Part shown: piece after piece, positions 1 through 8,975 of the stretch
Position numbering within the stretch: position 1 is the stretch's first letter
Layout of the letters: every line of letters starts with the position of its first letter
Translations under genes and position numbers: made by a program
The notes under the pieces: generated by a model
What the model saw: only the letters and a program-made list of their open reading frames with translations
Told to the model about the DNA's origin: nothing
Databases searched by the model: none
DNA from: Streptomyces fulvorobeus
GTDB taxonomy: Bacteria > Actinomycetota > Actinomycetes > Streptomycetales > Streptomycetaceae
NCBI RefSeq assembly: GCF_013167895.1
Contig: NZ_BLWC01000001.1
Span: 5,704,001-5,768,000, forward strand
Direction: 5' to 3'
Length of the DNA: 64,000 nucleotides

Positions 1-846
1 GGAGACGGCGCCGCGCACCTTCTCGGTCACCCAGGTGAAGGCGCCGCGCGGCACCGACGTGGCGATGGTGGGGATGCGCGCCTCGTGCCAGCCGATCCCG
101 GTGTTGATGATCGTGGCGCCGGCCGCCTCCACCTCGCGGGCCAGCTGGACGACCTCCTCCAGGGTGGAGCCGCCGGGGACCAGGTCCAGCATCGAGAGCC
201 GGTAGATGAGGATGAAGTCGGTGCCGACACGCTCGCGGACCCGGCGCACGATCTCCAGCGGCAGCCGGATGCGGTTCTCGTAGCTGCCGCCCCAGCGGTC
301 GGTGCGGTGGTTGGTGGCGGCGACGATGAACTCGTTGATCAGGTACCCCTCGGAGCCCATGATCTCGACGCCGTCGTACCCCGCGCGCCGCGCGAGCCCG
401 GCGGCCCGGACGAAGTCCTCGACGGTCTCCTCCACCTCGTCGTCGGTCAGTGCGTGCGGGGTGAAGCCGCTGATCGGAGCCTTGAGCGCGCTGGGCGCGA
501 CCAGGTCGGCGTGGTGGGCGTACCGCCCGAAGTGGAGGATCTGCATCGCGATCCGGCCACCGGCCGCGTGCACGGCGTCGGTCACCTGGCGGTGCTGATC
601 GGCTTCGGCCTCGGTCGTCATCTTCGCGCCGCCGGGGAACGAGCAGGCGCGCGCACTGGGCGCGATGCCACCGGTCACCATGAGGCCGACCCCGCCACGG
701 GCACGGGCCGCGTAGAAGGCTGCCATGCGTTCGAAGCCACGCTCTGCCTCCTCCAGGCCGGTATGCATCGATCCCATGACCACCCGGTTGGGAAGGGTGG
801 TGAACCCCAGGTCCAGAGGGCTCAGCAGGGTGGGGTACGGGTTCAT
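1..846 (-). CDS. fadH: NADPH-dependent 2,4-dienoyl-CoA reductase, N-terminal part (runs off window)
   Basis: The first 282 residues of an old-yellow-enzyme-type protein are present; the 3' end lies beyond the left edge. FadH proteins reduce 2,4-dienoyl-CoA during beta-oxidation of unsaturated fatty acids, with an FMN TIM barrel followed by Fe-S and FAD/NADPH domains. The visible part is the TIM barrel: the start MNPYPTLLSPLDLG, the segment NRVVMGSMHTGLEE, HFGRYAHH near residue 100 and GSEGYLINEF, all typical of FadH rather than of xenobiotic ene-reductases. The ATG at 846 is the natural start. The gene is divergent from the DoxX gene, with a palindrome between them. The Fe-S cysteines would lie off the window and cannot be checked. 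Confidence 0.85.
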   Translation of the reverse strand, partial: MNPYPTLLSPLDLGFTTLPNRVVMGSMHTGLEEAERGFERMAAFYAARARGGVGLMVTGGIAPSARACSFPGGAKMTTEAEADQHRQVTDAVHAAGGRIAMQILHFGRYAHHADLVAPSALKAPISGFTPHALTDDEVEETVEDFVRAAGLARRAGYDGVEIMGSEGYLINEFIVAATNHRTDRWGGSYENRIRLPLEIVRRVRERVGTDFILIYRLSMLDLVPGGSTLEEVVQLAREVEAAGATIINTGIGWHEARIPTIATSVPRGAFTWVTEKVRGAVS

Positions 847-898
847 CCGGCGTCTCCTCGCGCAGTGTCGTCGAGCCAGTTGTAGACCAGGGGAGGCG

Positions 899-931
899 CA
901 TTGTGCAACAAGTTGCATAATGACGTACGTC
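899..931. promoter_or_regulatory. Palindromic operator candidate between fadH and doxX
   Basis: An 11-bp inverted repeat with one mismatch lies here: CATTGTGCAAC (899-909), spacer AA, GTTGCATAATG (912-922). It is followed at once by the perfect 10-bp palindrome GACGTACGTC (922-931). The size and its place between divergent genes fit a MarR- or TetR-family dimer site controlling one or both genes. The right arm contains CATAAT, which could be a -10 box. No cognate regulator gene is visible next to it. Confidence 0.45.
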
Positions 932-1042
932 GCACTCGCGGCGGGCACCGCGCCCGGACGGCGTAGCACGATCGCACCCGGAGTCTCCGGTCCGAGGACA
1001 GTGGACGCGTACTGCTCGCCACCCCATCCCCGGGAGACACCC

Positions 1043-1573
1043 ATGGTTTGCCTCAACCGGCGTGACCTCGGCCTGCTCGTCCTGCGCGTCGGTACGGGAG
1101 CGGTCCTCGCCGCCCACGGTTCGCAGAAGCTGGCCGGCTGGTTCGGGGGCGGTGGGATCCGAGGGACCACGGCCGCCATGGAGGCCATGGGCTTCCAGCC
1201 GCCCAGGCACAGCGCGGTCGCCGCCGGACTGGGCGAGGCGGGCGGCGGGGTTCTCCTCGCCCTCGGGCTCGCCACACCCGCGGCCGGAGCCGCTGCGGCC
1301 GGCGCGATGGCGGGCGCTGTGGCCGTACACGCGCCGGCGGGCTTCTTCGCGCAGGGCGGCGGGTACGAGTACCCGGCCTTCCTCGGCTTCACCGCCGCCG
1401 CGATCGGGCTCAGCGGCCCCGGCCGCTACTCGCTGGACGAGGTCACAGGGCACGTCCTGGACGGGCCGTGGGTGGTCGCCCTGGCCTTCGCCGGAAGCGC
1501 GCTCGCCGCGGCCGCCGTCGTCGGCAGGCGTGCCAAGGGGCAGGCGGCCCGGGTTGAGGCCGAGGCGGAGTAG
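1043..1573 (+). CDS. DoxX family membrane protein
   Basis: A 176-residue, strongly hydrophobic protein with about four membrane helices. The N-terminal block LGLLVLRVGTGAVLAAHGSQ followed by KLAGWFGGGG is the signature of the DoxX/DoxD family (small quinone-interacting or redox-linked membrane proteins; function often unknown). Length is close to the usual 130-180 residues. The ATG at 1043 follows a GGGAGA ribosome site. A longer in-frame reading upstream lacks DoxX character and is not used. It is divergent from fadH and probably shares the palindromic control region. Confidence 0.8.
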   Translation: MVCLNRRDLGLLVLRVGTGAVLAAHGSQKLAGWFGGGGIRGTTAAMEAMGFQPPRHSAVAAGLGEAGGGVLLALGLATPAAGAAAAGAMAGAVAVHAPAGFFAQGGGYEYPAFLGFTAAAIGLSGPGRYSLDEVTGHVLDGPWVVALAFAGSALAAAAVVGRRAKGQAARVEAEAE

Positions 1574-1909
1574 GCCGCGGGGTCCGGCAGTCGTACGGCG
1601 CTGAGGAGGGCCCGCAGGTGCCTGGCACGCGGAGGGGGAGACCTCACGCGACCTGCTGCTGCCGGCCGGGGGAGCGGCCCGGGACGCGGCCGAGCTGGTG
1701 ACCGGGCTGCGGGTGCGCCCCGCCCGCGTGCGGAAACCTGCACCTCACCGGTGGGCTGATCGTCTCGGAGCGGGTCTGGCACCTGTCGAGCGGCCCGCGG
1801 CTGTGCTCGCCGCCCTGCGCGGACACTTCGGCGCACCGGGCCCAGGGGCAAGGGACGGCGCGGTCGGTGTTCACGCTGGACGGGGAGGGGTGAGCAGCCG
1901 GTGAAGGGC
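1574..1909. other. Intergenic, no gene recognised
   Basis: No convincing reading frame was found on either strand. Short plus-strand stretches with Streptomyces-like codon use (for example around 1730-1870) suggest an eroded coding sequence, but no family could be recognised. Confidence 0.4.
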
Positions 1910-2797
1910 TCACGCCTCCTGATACGCCGGGCATTCGGGGGACGGACGCGCCCCGGACGCTGACGGCGACGCGAGCACGCCCAGCAGCCTGGCCACCTCG
2001 GACTCCACGGCGTGCCGGGCGGGGCCGAGGTACCTGCGGGGATCGACGACCTCGGGCGCCGCGTCCAGCTGGTCGCGCAGGGTGCGGGTGAAGATCTTGT
2101 TCAGATGTGTGGAAATGTTCACTTTCGTCATTCCGGCTGTCACCGCTCGCACGAGACCGCTGTCACCGACGCCCGACGAGCCGTGCAGCACCAGGGGGAC
2201 CCGGACGGCTGCCCGGAGCCGTGCGATGAGCGCGAGGTCGAGCACGGCGTCCCGGGTGAGCATGGCGTGCGAGCTGCCCACGGCGACGGCCAGGGCGTCG
2301 ACGGCCGTGGCCGCCACGAAGGCCCGGGCCTCCTCGGGGTCGGTGCGAACTCCGGGGGCGTGAGCGCCGTCCTTGCCCCCGACCTCCCCCAGCTCGGCCT
2401 CGACCCAGACGTGCGCACGGTGGCAGTACTCCGTGACGTCCCGGGTGGCGGCGAGATTCTGCTCGTACGGGAGCTTGGAGGCGTCGAACATGACCGAGGT
2501 GAAGCCGAGTTCGACCGCTTCGTGGACCAGCTCGGCTGATTCCGCGTGGTCGAGGTGGACCGCCACCGGTACGCTCGCGGCCCTGGCCAGCGCGAGGGAG
2601 GCGAGGCCGATGGGGGCGAGTGAGCCGTGGTAGCGGACCGTGTTCTCGCTGATCTGGAGGACGACGGGCAGACCGGCGCGCTCGGCCCCGGCGACGATGG
2701 CCTGGGCGTGCTCGATCTGAACGACGTTGAACGCGCCCACCCCTGACCGCCGGGTGTACGCGGAGCCGGTGATGGCATCGGTCGGGCTGAGGGGCAC
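1910..2797 (-). CDS. Class II fructose/tagatose-bisphosphate aldolase family protein
   Basis: A 295-residue zinc aldolase of the Fba/GatY/KbaY family, which cleaves or forms ketose bisphosphates. Diagnostic blocks are GVGAFNVVQIEHAQAIV near the N-terminus, VHLDHAES (zinc His and catalytic Asp), EAELGEVGGK, LHGSSGV and KVNISTHLN. The GTG at 2797 is chosen because it places the usual SPTDAITGSAY start at the N-terminus; the in-frame extension further upstream has no family resemblance and crosses the operator-like repeats. No sugar transporter or kinase is adjacent, so the substrate cannot be decided; GatY/KbaY-type is as likely as Fba. Confidence is high for family, low for substrate. Confidence 0.82.
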   Translation of the reverse strand: MPLSPTDAITGSAYTRRSGVGAFNVVQIEHAQAIVAGAERAGLPVVLQISENTVRYHGSLAPIGLASLALARAASVPVAVHLDHAESAELVHEAVELGFTSVMFDASKLPYEQNLAATRDVTEYCHRAHVWVEAELGEVGGKDGAHAPGVRTDPEEARAFVAATAVDALAVAVGSSHAMLTRDAVLDLALIARLRAAVRVPLVLHGSSGVGDSGLVRAVTAGMTKVNISTHLNKIFTRTLRDQLDAAPEVVDPRRYLGPARHAVESEVARLLGVLASPSASGARPSPECPAYQEA

Positions 2798-2880
2798 GGG
2801 TCTTCTCCACGGAAGCGGTGAACGGCATTCCGCGTAGGCGGCGGCTGCCTGCTCAGTACGGTGTCGCACCGCTCGTGTGA

Positions 2881-2927
2881 TGTCAACATCTGCTCGCAAG
2901 CTGCCTGTTTCGAGCAAGTGCGAGCAA
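2881..2927 (-). promoter_or_regulatory. Repeat-containing control region of the aldolase gene
   Basis: Upstream of the aldolase an inverted pair TGCTCGC (2891-2897) and GCGAGCA (2920-2926) is seen, plus a second copy of CGAGCAA at 2911-2917 beside the one at 2921-2927. On the coding strand a TTGACA hexamer lies at 2886-2881 and could be a -35 box; no good -10 box is visible at 16-18 nt. Such multiple short repeats are common as operators of DeoR/GntR-type sugar regulators. Confidence 0.35.
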
Positions 2928-3047
2928 AATGAAGAGGGGTTCGGTGCTCCTGGAGCACCCGGCAGCCCTACCGGTGGTCGGCACCGGCCGCTGGGCCCGG
3001 GCCCTGGCGCCGCGCGGACCGTACGGACGGGTCATCAGGCGCCGGTA

Positions 3048-3392
3048 TCAGCGCCGCTCGACGGGGCCGCTGTCCGCCGTCCGGCCGGATTCGGCGGGAC
3101 GGCGCCGTAGCCAGCAACCGGAACCCAGTGCCGAGACCAGGCTGGACAGGACCAACGCGGCCAGCAGCACGGTGAGCACATGCCGGCGCGGCATCGAGGG
3201 GGTGGCGTGCGCGAGGGGCAGGGAGGCCAGGGCGACGGTCAGCCCGTAGGCGGTGACCAGATAGCCCACCGCCGAGAGTGACACCTGCACATCGGCCGAG
3301 ACGAGTTCGAGCAGCCCGATCGGCAGGTTCTCCGTGGTGTTGAAGGTGAACGCGGCCAGCATCAGGGCCGCGAGGACGGCCAGTCTGTGCCG
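3048..3392 (-). pseudogene. MFS transporter, N-terminal fragment
   Basis: The reading resembles the start of a drug/sugar-efflux MFS protein: LMLAAFTFNTTENLPIGLL, then a second helix with VSLSAVGYLVTAYGLTVALA and a basic loop SMPRRHVLT. Only about two to three of twelve helices remain before a stop at 3048. Immediately upstream the frame changes to an unrelated membrane-protein fragment. This is a truncated remnant, likely formed by a deletion. Confidence 0.6.
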
Positions 3393-3394
3393 GC

Positions 3395-3655
3395 GAGGAT
3401 GCCGAAGAGGAGTGCCGCGGTGGAGGTCAGGGCGAGCCAGGTGCCGAGGGTGTAGTGGAGCAGGTTGCGGCGCTGGGCGCCTTCGGCGACGTACAGCAGG
3501 CCGACGACGAAGCCGGAGCCCGTGGGCCAGAGCAGGGAGTGCACGTCGGGCATGTCGAGGGTGGATGCCAGGCCCGTGATGACGAGGAACAGGGCGGTGA
3601 AGGCGGTGACCCAGGCAGCGCCGAGGAGTTTGCCGGAGAGGACGACGGGGAGTGG
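3395..3655 (-). pseudogene. Membrane-protein fragment joined to the MFS remnant
   Basis: A hydrophobic reading with three probable helices (LLGAAWVTAFTALFLVITGL, then SGFVVGLLYVAEGAQ and a helix ending TSTAALLFG). No clear start codon is visible and it runs into the MFS fragment, where the frame is lost. I could not assign a family. Probably one side of a deletion junction. Confidence 0.4.
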
Positions 3656-3794
3656 TGCTTCCGGCGGCAGGGGCCTTGCACGCGGGGGTGTGGTCCGCCT
3701 TGATCGCGCAGGCTGTCGCGTGAGCAGGGTGCCGGGAGGCTCTCTCCCCGGCGGTCGGGCGGATGGGCGGACAGGCGCGTTTCCGGCGCGGGCG

Positions 3795-4012
3795 CGGTGA
3801 GTCGGCGCCGCTCAGGTGGCTGTGGCGGGGTCTGATCGCCGGCACCGTCGGCGGTGTCGTGATGACTCTCGGCGAGAAACTTGAGCAAGCCGTCACCGGT
3901 CGCCCCGCCTTCCACCTGGCCTCGCAAGGAGCTCGTCGTCGACGTGCTGCACAAGGCCGTCTACGCCTTCGCCACGGGAGCCGTCGCCGACGCGCTCGCC
4001 GCACGCGGCGGT
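3795..4012 (+). pseudogene. Eroded small membrane-protein gene (YagU/DUF1440-like)
   Basis: The first part reads WRGLIAGTVGGVVMTLGEKL then EQAVTGRP, which resembles the start of a DUF1440-type protein. After a break near 3925 a second frame reads LVVDVLHKAVYAFATGAVAD, which resembles a later part of the same family. The middle is missing, so this is a deleted remnant. Confidence 0.4.
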
Positions 4013-4150
4013 CCGGGACCCGGACAACGCCACGCCGCCGTCCGCCCCGGTCGGCACTCCGACGTCGGGCCGCTGGCCCGTAGGGACGCCTATGGCCGGT
4101 GAGACGGAGGAGAAGGCCCATCGAAAGCGGAGAAAACGGGAAGGCGGAAC

Positions 4151-4402
4151 GTGATGATCGACGAGGCTCTGCTCCGCGAGTTGCTGGACGCGGCCGACGA
4201 CGACTCCGCCCTGGTCCTTCTGGAGGGCCGCGCCCGGGTGGCCGACCGGGCCACCCGCCGCGGCGATGACCTCCGGGGCGCGGCGGTTGTACTCACAAGG
4301 GCGGAGCTCGTGGACCGCCTGGGCACCGCCCACCCCGCCCCACAGGCCATGACCCTGATGGCCGCGTCGCTGGACGACGCGGTCGGCAAGCTCGGCGGCT
4401 GA
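4151..4402 (+). CDS. Small hypothetical protein
   Basis: An 83-residue acidic, mainly helical protein with no membrane segment or signal peptide. Codon usage is normal for the genome and an AGGCGGAA ribosome site precedes the GTG at 4151 (an ATG follows directly at 4154). The sequence LVLLEGRARVADRATRRGDD and the C-terminal ASLDDAVGKLGG do not let me name a function. It stands alone between gene fragments. Confidence 0.5.
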   Translation: MMIDEALLRELLDAADDDSALVLLEGRARVADRATRRGDDLRGAAVVLTRAELVDRLGTAHPAPQAMTLMAASLDDAVGKLGG

Positions 4403-4601
4403 AGCCCTCGCTTTCGGACGACCGGTCTCAGCCGGGCGGGTCCCGTCGAGTTGGGCCGTCACGATCATCCCTGGGGGGTGCAGGGCCGGGCGATATGGCC
4501 GAGCACTCCGTCCCTCCCCCTCCACGGCACGCGCGACGGCGACGGGGGTGGGAACGACTTCCCTCCTCCGTCGCCGTCCCGGCCCCTCACCATTCGGGTC
4601 A

Positions 4602-4850
4602 CTATTCGGGCCGGATGACCGCGCGGACGCAGCCGTCGGACTTGTGCTTGAACATGTCGTACGCGCTGGGCGCCTCGTTCAGGGTGACGCTGTGCGTCGC
4701 GAGATGGGACGTGCTCAGCTCCCCGGCGGCGACACGGTCCAGCAGCATGGGGATGTAACGCTGGCCGTGCATCTGGGCGCCCCACAAGGCCGGTCCTCTG
4801 TTGATCACCGCGCCGAGGGGGAACCTGTCGAGCCCCGTGGGGCCGCAGCT
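4602..4850 (-). pseudogene. Zinc alcohol/formaldehyde dehydrogenase, C-terminal fragment
   Basis: About 80 residues of the C-terminus of a long-chain zinc dehydrogenase (glutathione-independent formaldehyde dehydrogenase type): LDRFPLGAVINRG, GAQMHGQRYIPMLLDR, and the end SDGCVRAVIRPE. The catalytic and coenzyme-binding parts are missing; the fragment abuts the end of the ABC permease gene. It is a remnant, not a functional gene. Confidence 0.65.
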
Positions 4851-4855
4851 CCGGG

Positions 4856-7260
4856 CTACTCCGTGCGCAGCCCCTCCGGCCGCATCAGCCGCAGCAGCGG
4901 TGGCAGGCTGAGGAGGGTCACCGCCAGGACGACCGCGCCGCCGATGCCGGCCATGGCGAGGACACCGGTCCAGTCGACGCGGACCGGAGTGCCCGTCATC
5001 TTCAGGAGCACCGTGCCCAGCGTCAGGCCCACGACCGAGGCCAGCAGCAGGCCCAGGGCGACGGGGATAGCGGTCTGCCACAGTACCGACAGGCTCAGCG
5101 TGCGGCGCCGGGTGCCGAAGGCCACCAGGGCCGACAGCAGCCTCCTCCGCTCTCGCAGCTGCTCCAGCTGCGAGACCAGCAGGCTCGCGCCGATCAACGC
5201 CAGCACGCACGCCGCCCCGACGAACAGACCGGTGCGGATGGCGTCGAACCGGCCGCTGCGCTCCGTCTCCGCCCACGTCACGGCGTTCGCCAGCGGATCG
5301 ACGGCCGCCACGGTGTTCCGCACCCGGTCGTGGACGTCCGGTACCGACTCGTCCAGCCTGAGGTAGGCGTGCCCCTCCAGGGCCGGCGCGAGCGTGTCCG
5401 GCACGGCCTTCGGCGTGATCAGGATGCCGCCCCGGTCGATCCCGGCCAGCAGACCGTGACGCGGCTTCGCCGCCTTCACGCCCTGCGGCACCGTCCAGGG
5501 GATCTCCAGGCTCTTCGGGGTGCCCTCGTACGACGGGTCGAGGTACAGCTTCCGTCCCGGGGCGGCCAGCTTCGCCACGTCGACCCCCGAGTCCCACTCG
5601 GCGCCGTGGACGGCGAACACGTCCCCCTCGGCGCACGAGGGCAGATCGGCGATCTCCCGCAGCGCGGTACAGCCGCCCACCGTCACGGTCGTGGTGGCCT
5701 CCGGGTCGCGGGCGCGGTCACCGAGATGGCCCTCGGAGTAGTCGTACACCTCGTTCACTCCCTTGGTGTCCCGCAACCTCTCGGCCGCCGGGGCCGGCGG
5801 CACGGCGTTCGGCAGGGTCACCTCCATCTGCGCCCACGCTACGTCCTGCCCGGTGGACCTGGTGTACTCCTCCTCGGCGCCCGCGAACAGCATCTGCAGC
5901 GCGATCGCCCCGGCGACGGCCACCGCGATGCCGTTGACCATGCGGGCCGCCGTGCCGCTGCTCATCTGCAGCCGGCGCACGGCCAGCTGCCAGGCGACGC
6001 CGCCGGCACCGAGCCGGGCGACGACCGTCTCCACGATCCACGGCAGCAGCGCGGTCACGCCGACCAGGAGCAGCACCACACCGCCGGTCACCAGGTACTG
6101 GTTGAAGTCTCCGTTCTCCCGTCCGTTGCCGATCATCGGGTAGAGCATGGCAAGCCCCGCGAGCGGCAGCAGCAGCCGCCACCACAGCCGGCGCCGGGGC
6201 GGCCGGCCCGAGCGCACCACACCGAGCGGCTCGATGACGACTCCGCGCAGTGCCAGCAGCGTCACCAGCACCGCCGCCGTCGGCACGGCCACCGCGACCA
6301 GCAGGGCGAGCAGCGGCGAGGGGTTGAGATAGCTCGGGAACACGCTGATGCGGAACACCTCGGCGGTCCCCGCGAGCTGGCGCCCGACCATGAAGAACCC
6401 GGCGCCGAAGACCAGCCCCAGCATCGCGCCCGCCAGCGCCTCACCGGCGGCGATCCGCCGGGTCATGCCGCTGTCGGAGCCCACCAGCCGCAGCGCCGCC
6501 AGCCGCCGGTCCCGCCGCTCCCCGCCGAACCGCACCGCCGCCGCGATGAAGACCGCGACCGGCATCAGCAGCACCACGAAGAGGACCAGGATCAGCAGGA
6601 GCAGCACCGGATCTGACCGCTCGGAGGTCGTGTTCGGGGTGCCGTACCCGTCGATGCGGGCGATCCGGCCACTGTCGATGTGCGGCGCGAGCCCTTCGGC
6701 GCCCTGGTAGAAGGCGAGTTCGGCCGAGCCGATCAGCCCGCTCTCCCCGATCGTGCCGACGATCCGGTCCGGCAGCCGCTCGCGCAGGAGCGCGCCGGAG
6801 TCCGACTCCAGCAGCTCCTTCAGCGCGGGGGAGAGCACCATCTCGCCCTTCGCCGGGAACCGCTCCACCCCGGAGGCAGCGGCGCCCGCGGTCCCTCGGG
6901 TTCCAGGGCCCGGCCCCGGATGCTGTCGTCGCGGAAGTCCGAACCGACGTTGGCGACCACGAGCGTGTCGTCGGCCTTCGGCAGCCGCTCATCGATGAAG
7001 GTGATGTCGGTGCGGGCGGCCTCCCGCTCGTGGCGTACGTCGAGCGCGTTGGGCAACGCCGTCGTCAGCAGAAGCAGCGCCACGCCGAGCCCGACGCCGA
7101 CCGCCGTCAGCACCGCCCGCGTCCATCCCTCGCGCCCGCCGGTGAAGGCGAACCGGACGCCCATGGCCAGGTCCGCGGCCACACGCCGCGTCCAGCTCCG
7201 TCCGCCCGGGGCGGGGCCCGTCGGCAAGGTCCGCGGCCGTTCTCCCGTGGACAGGCTCAT
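4856..7260 (-). CDS. FtsX/MacB-type ABC transporter permease (apparent frameshift)
   Basis: A permease of about 801 residues with the two-module FtsX layout typical of actinobacterial ABC exporters: a first helix near residue 40 (AVGVGLGVALLLLTTAL), a large extracytoplasmic domain, FtsX helices, a second external domain and final helices. The start is ATG 7260, overlapping the ATPase gene by 4 nt. The frame breaks at the CCCC run 6868-6871; adding one base joins the two halves perfectly (PEGPRAPLPPG into VERFPAKGEM), and the corrected length is a whole number of codons. With the ATPase and PadR regulator it forms an exporter operon of unknown substrate. The break may be real or a sequencing error. 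Confidence 0.75.
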
Positions 7261-7946
7261 ACGACGCGCTCCATGTCCCTGGACCTGCCGTCCCGCACCA
7301 CGATCTCGCGGTCGGAGTAGGCGGCCACCCGTGCCTCGTGCGTGACCAGCACGACGGCGGCGTTGGTGGAGCTGGCGGCGTCCGTGAGGAGTTCCATCAC
7401 GCGTTCGCCGTTGAGGGAGTCCAGGGCGCCGGTCGGCTCGTCGGCGAAGAGCACGCGCGGGTTCGTGACCAGCGACCGTGCCACCGCGACCCGCTGCCCC
7501 TGGCCGCCTGAGACCTCCCCCGGCCGCTTCTTCCGTAGGTCGTCGACCTCCAGCCGCTCCATCCAGGTCAGCGCGGCGCGCTCGGCCTCCTTGCGGGAGG
7601 TGCCGTTCAGCCGTAGCGGCAAGGCGACGTTCTCGACGCACGTCAGCTCCGGCACCAGCTGCCCGAACTGGAACACGAAACCGAACTCGGAGCGCCGGAG
7701 CGCACTGCGTTCGGCGTCGCTCATGGCGGACAGCTCCCGCCCGCCGTACATGATCGTCCCCGAGTCGGGCGTGACGATCCCGGCGAGGCAGTGCAGCAGC
7801 GTCGACTTGCCCGACCCGGAGGGCCCCATCACGGCGACGACCTCGCCCGGATGGATCGAGAACTCCGCGCCGTCGAGGGCGAGGGTCGGGCCGTATGCCT
7901 TGCGGAGCTGCTCGGCCGAGAGCAGCGAACCTGCGGGAGGAGTCAT
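7257..7946 (-). CDS. ABC transporter ATP-binding protein (MacB/LolD type)
   Basis: A 229-residue ATPase that powers the FtsX-type permease encoded next. Walker A GPSGSGKST, signature VSGGQGQR, Walker B VLFADEPTGALD and the switch histidine in VLVTHEARV are all intact. The signature has Q-G-Q in place of the more common Q-Q-Q. Start ATG 7946 overlaps the stop of the PadR gene by 4 nt and its own stop overlaps the permease start, so the three genes are translationally coupled. Confidence 0.9.
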   Translation of the reverse strand: MTPPAGSLLSAEQLRKAYGPTLALDGAEFSIHPGEVVAVMGPSGSGKSTLLHCLAGIVTPDSGTIMYGGRELSAMSDAERSALRRSEFGFVFQFGQLVPELTCVENVALPLRLNGTSRKEAERAALTWMERLEVDDLRKKRPGEVSGGQGQRVAVARSLVTNPRVLFADEPTGALDSLNGERVMELLTDAASSTNAAVVLVTHEARVAAYSDREIVVRDGRSRDMERVV

Positions 7947-8467
7947 CGGGCCACCGCCTCACGGAGCTTGTCGAGGCGCGCCGTGGTGAGCTCCAGCCAG
8001 CGCAGGTCGGCCTCCAGGTGGAACAGGGCGTGGTCGCAGATCAGCTGGTCGGCGAGGTCGCCCTTGCGCTTGCGGTCGGTGAGGACGCGCATGCTGAGCA
8101 GGTGCTCCGAACGCTGGATGTCGAGGACGTCGGCGGCGTCGCGATGGGTGAGCAGCGCGAGGACGACCTTCGTGTACAGCGTCGACTGGAGGTACGGCTC
8201 GGGCTTCTCCGGCGTGGCGAGCCACCGCTGTACGTCGGTGATCCCGGCGTCGGTGATCGCGTACCGCTTGCGCTCGGGACCGCCGCCGGCCTCGATGCCG
8301 TCGACGACGACGAGGCCGTTCTTCAGCAGGCGGGACATCGTCGAATAGACCTGGCCGTAGTGGAGCGGCCGGTCGAGACCGAACTTCTCGTCGAAGGCGC
8401 GCTTGAGGTCGTAGCCGTGGCGCGGCCCGGACTCCAGGAGTCCCAGGAGGGTGTGACCGATTGACAT
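7943..8467 (-). CDS. PadR family transcriptional regulator
   Basis: A 174-residue PadR repressor: an N-terminal winged helix (HTLLGLLESGPRHGYDLKRA, then YGQVYSTMSRLLKNGLV) and a helical C-terminal dimerisation domain. These proteins usually repress themselves and a linked ABC exporter. The ATG at 8467 is chosen; the upstream in-frame extension would lie inside the operator palindrome. First gene of the exporter operon, with a 19-bp inverted repeat directly upstream. Confidence 0.88.
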   Translation of the reverse strand: MSIGHTLLGLLESGPRHGYDLKRAFDEKFGLDRPLHYGQVYSTMSRLLKNGLVVVDGIEAGGGPERKRYAITDAGITDVQRWLATPEKPEPYLQSTLYTKVVLALLTHRDAADVLDIQRSEHLLSMRVLTDRKRKGDLADQLICDHALFHLEADLRWLELTTARLDKLREAVAR

Positions 8468-8475
8468 GCAGAGGA

Positions 8476-8520
8476 CTCTACACACGGTGTATACGTGCCG
8501 TGTATACACCGTGTGTAGAG
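8476..8520. promoter_or_regulatory. 19-bp perfect inverted repeat, probable PadR operator
   Basis: Arms at 8476-8494 (CTCTACACACGGTGTATAC) and 8502-8520 are perfect reverse complements around a 7-nt centre. The right arm contains TATACACCGTGTGTA. It begins 9 bp upstream of the PadR start codon, so binding would block transcription or initiation of the exporter operon. The symmetry is far beyond chance. Confidence 0.75.
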
Positions 8521-8704
8521 AGTGTGACCGCTCGTGCGAAAGCCCAGGTCGGAGGCGATGGTCACGGTTTCGCTACGACGGAAGCCGCGTCTCCGTAAGC
8601 GTGCGGTGCCGCGGCTGCGCGAGCAACGCATTCGCCGACGACTCCGCCGAGCGGGAACGGGAACGCTCCTTCGGCGGGCGATGAAGGGGGGGGACCCCCG
8701 GTCC

Positions 8705-8975
8705 GTCCCCGGTGGACCGGGGTAAGGCCGGCTGCAAGCACCATCTGTCGTCGAGGTGCACGGCATCCCGGTCGCCGCGATCGCTACCGGAGGCAACCGG
8801 AACGACGTATCCCAACTGATCCCGCTGATCCAGGCCGTCCCGCCGATCCGCGGCAAGCGCGGCCGGCCACTGCGCCGCCCCAGGCACCTGTACGCCGACC
8901 GCGGCTATGAACACGAGGCCGAGTGGGGGCGGGCGATCGCCCGAGGCATTCGTAGCAGGCGGGCCCGCGTAGCCT
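8705..8975 (+). mobile_element. IS5-type transposase remnant
   Basis: A degraded fragment of an IS5-family DDE transposase: a piece KAGCKHHL, a frame break near 8745, then HGIPVAAIATGGNRNDVSQL, LIPLIQAVPPIRGKRGRP and RHLYADRGYEHE, which is the region containing a catalytic Asp of this family. It stops near 8963. No terminal inverted repeats were found. It lies about 1.2 kb left of the metabolic cluster. Confidence 0.65.

Noticed and set aside
85..885. Plus-strand open frame opposite fadH
   Set aside because: Shadow of the minus-strand 2,4-dienoyl-CoA reductase, which has all family motifs.
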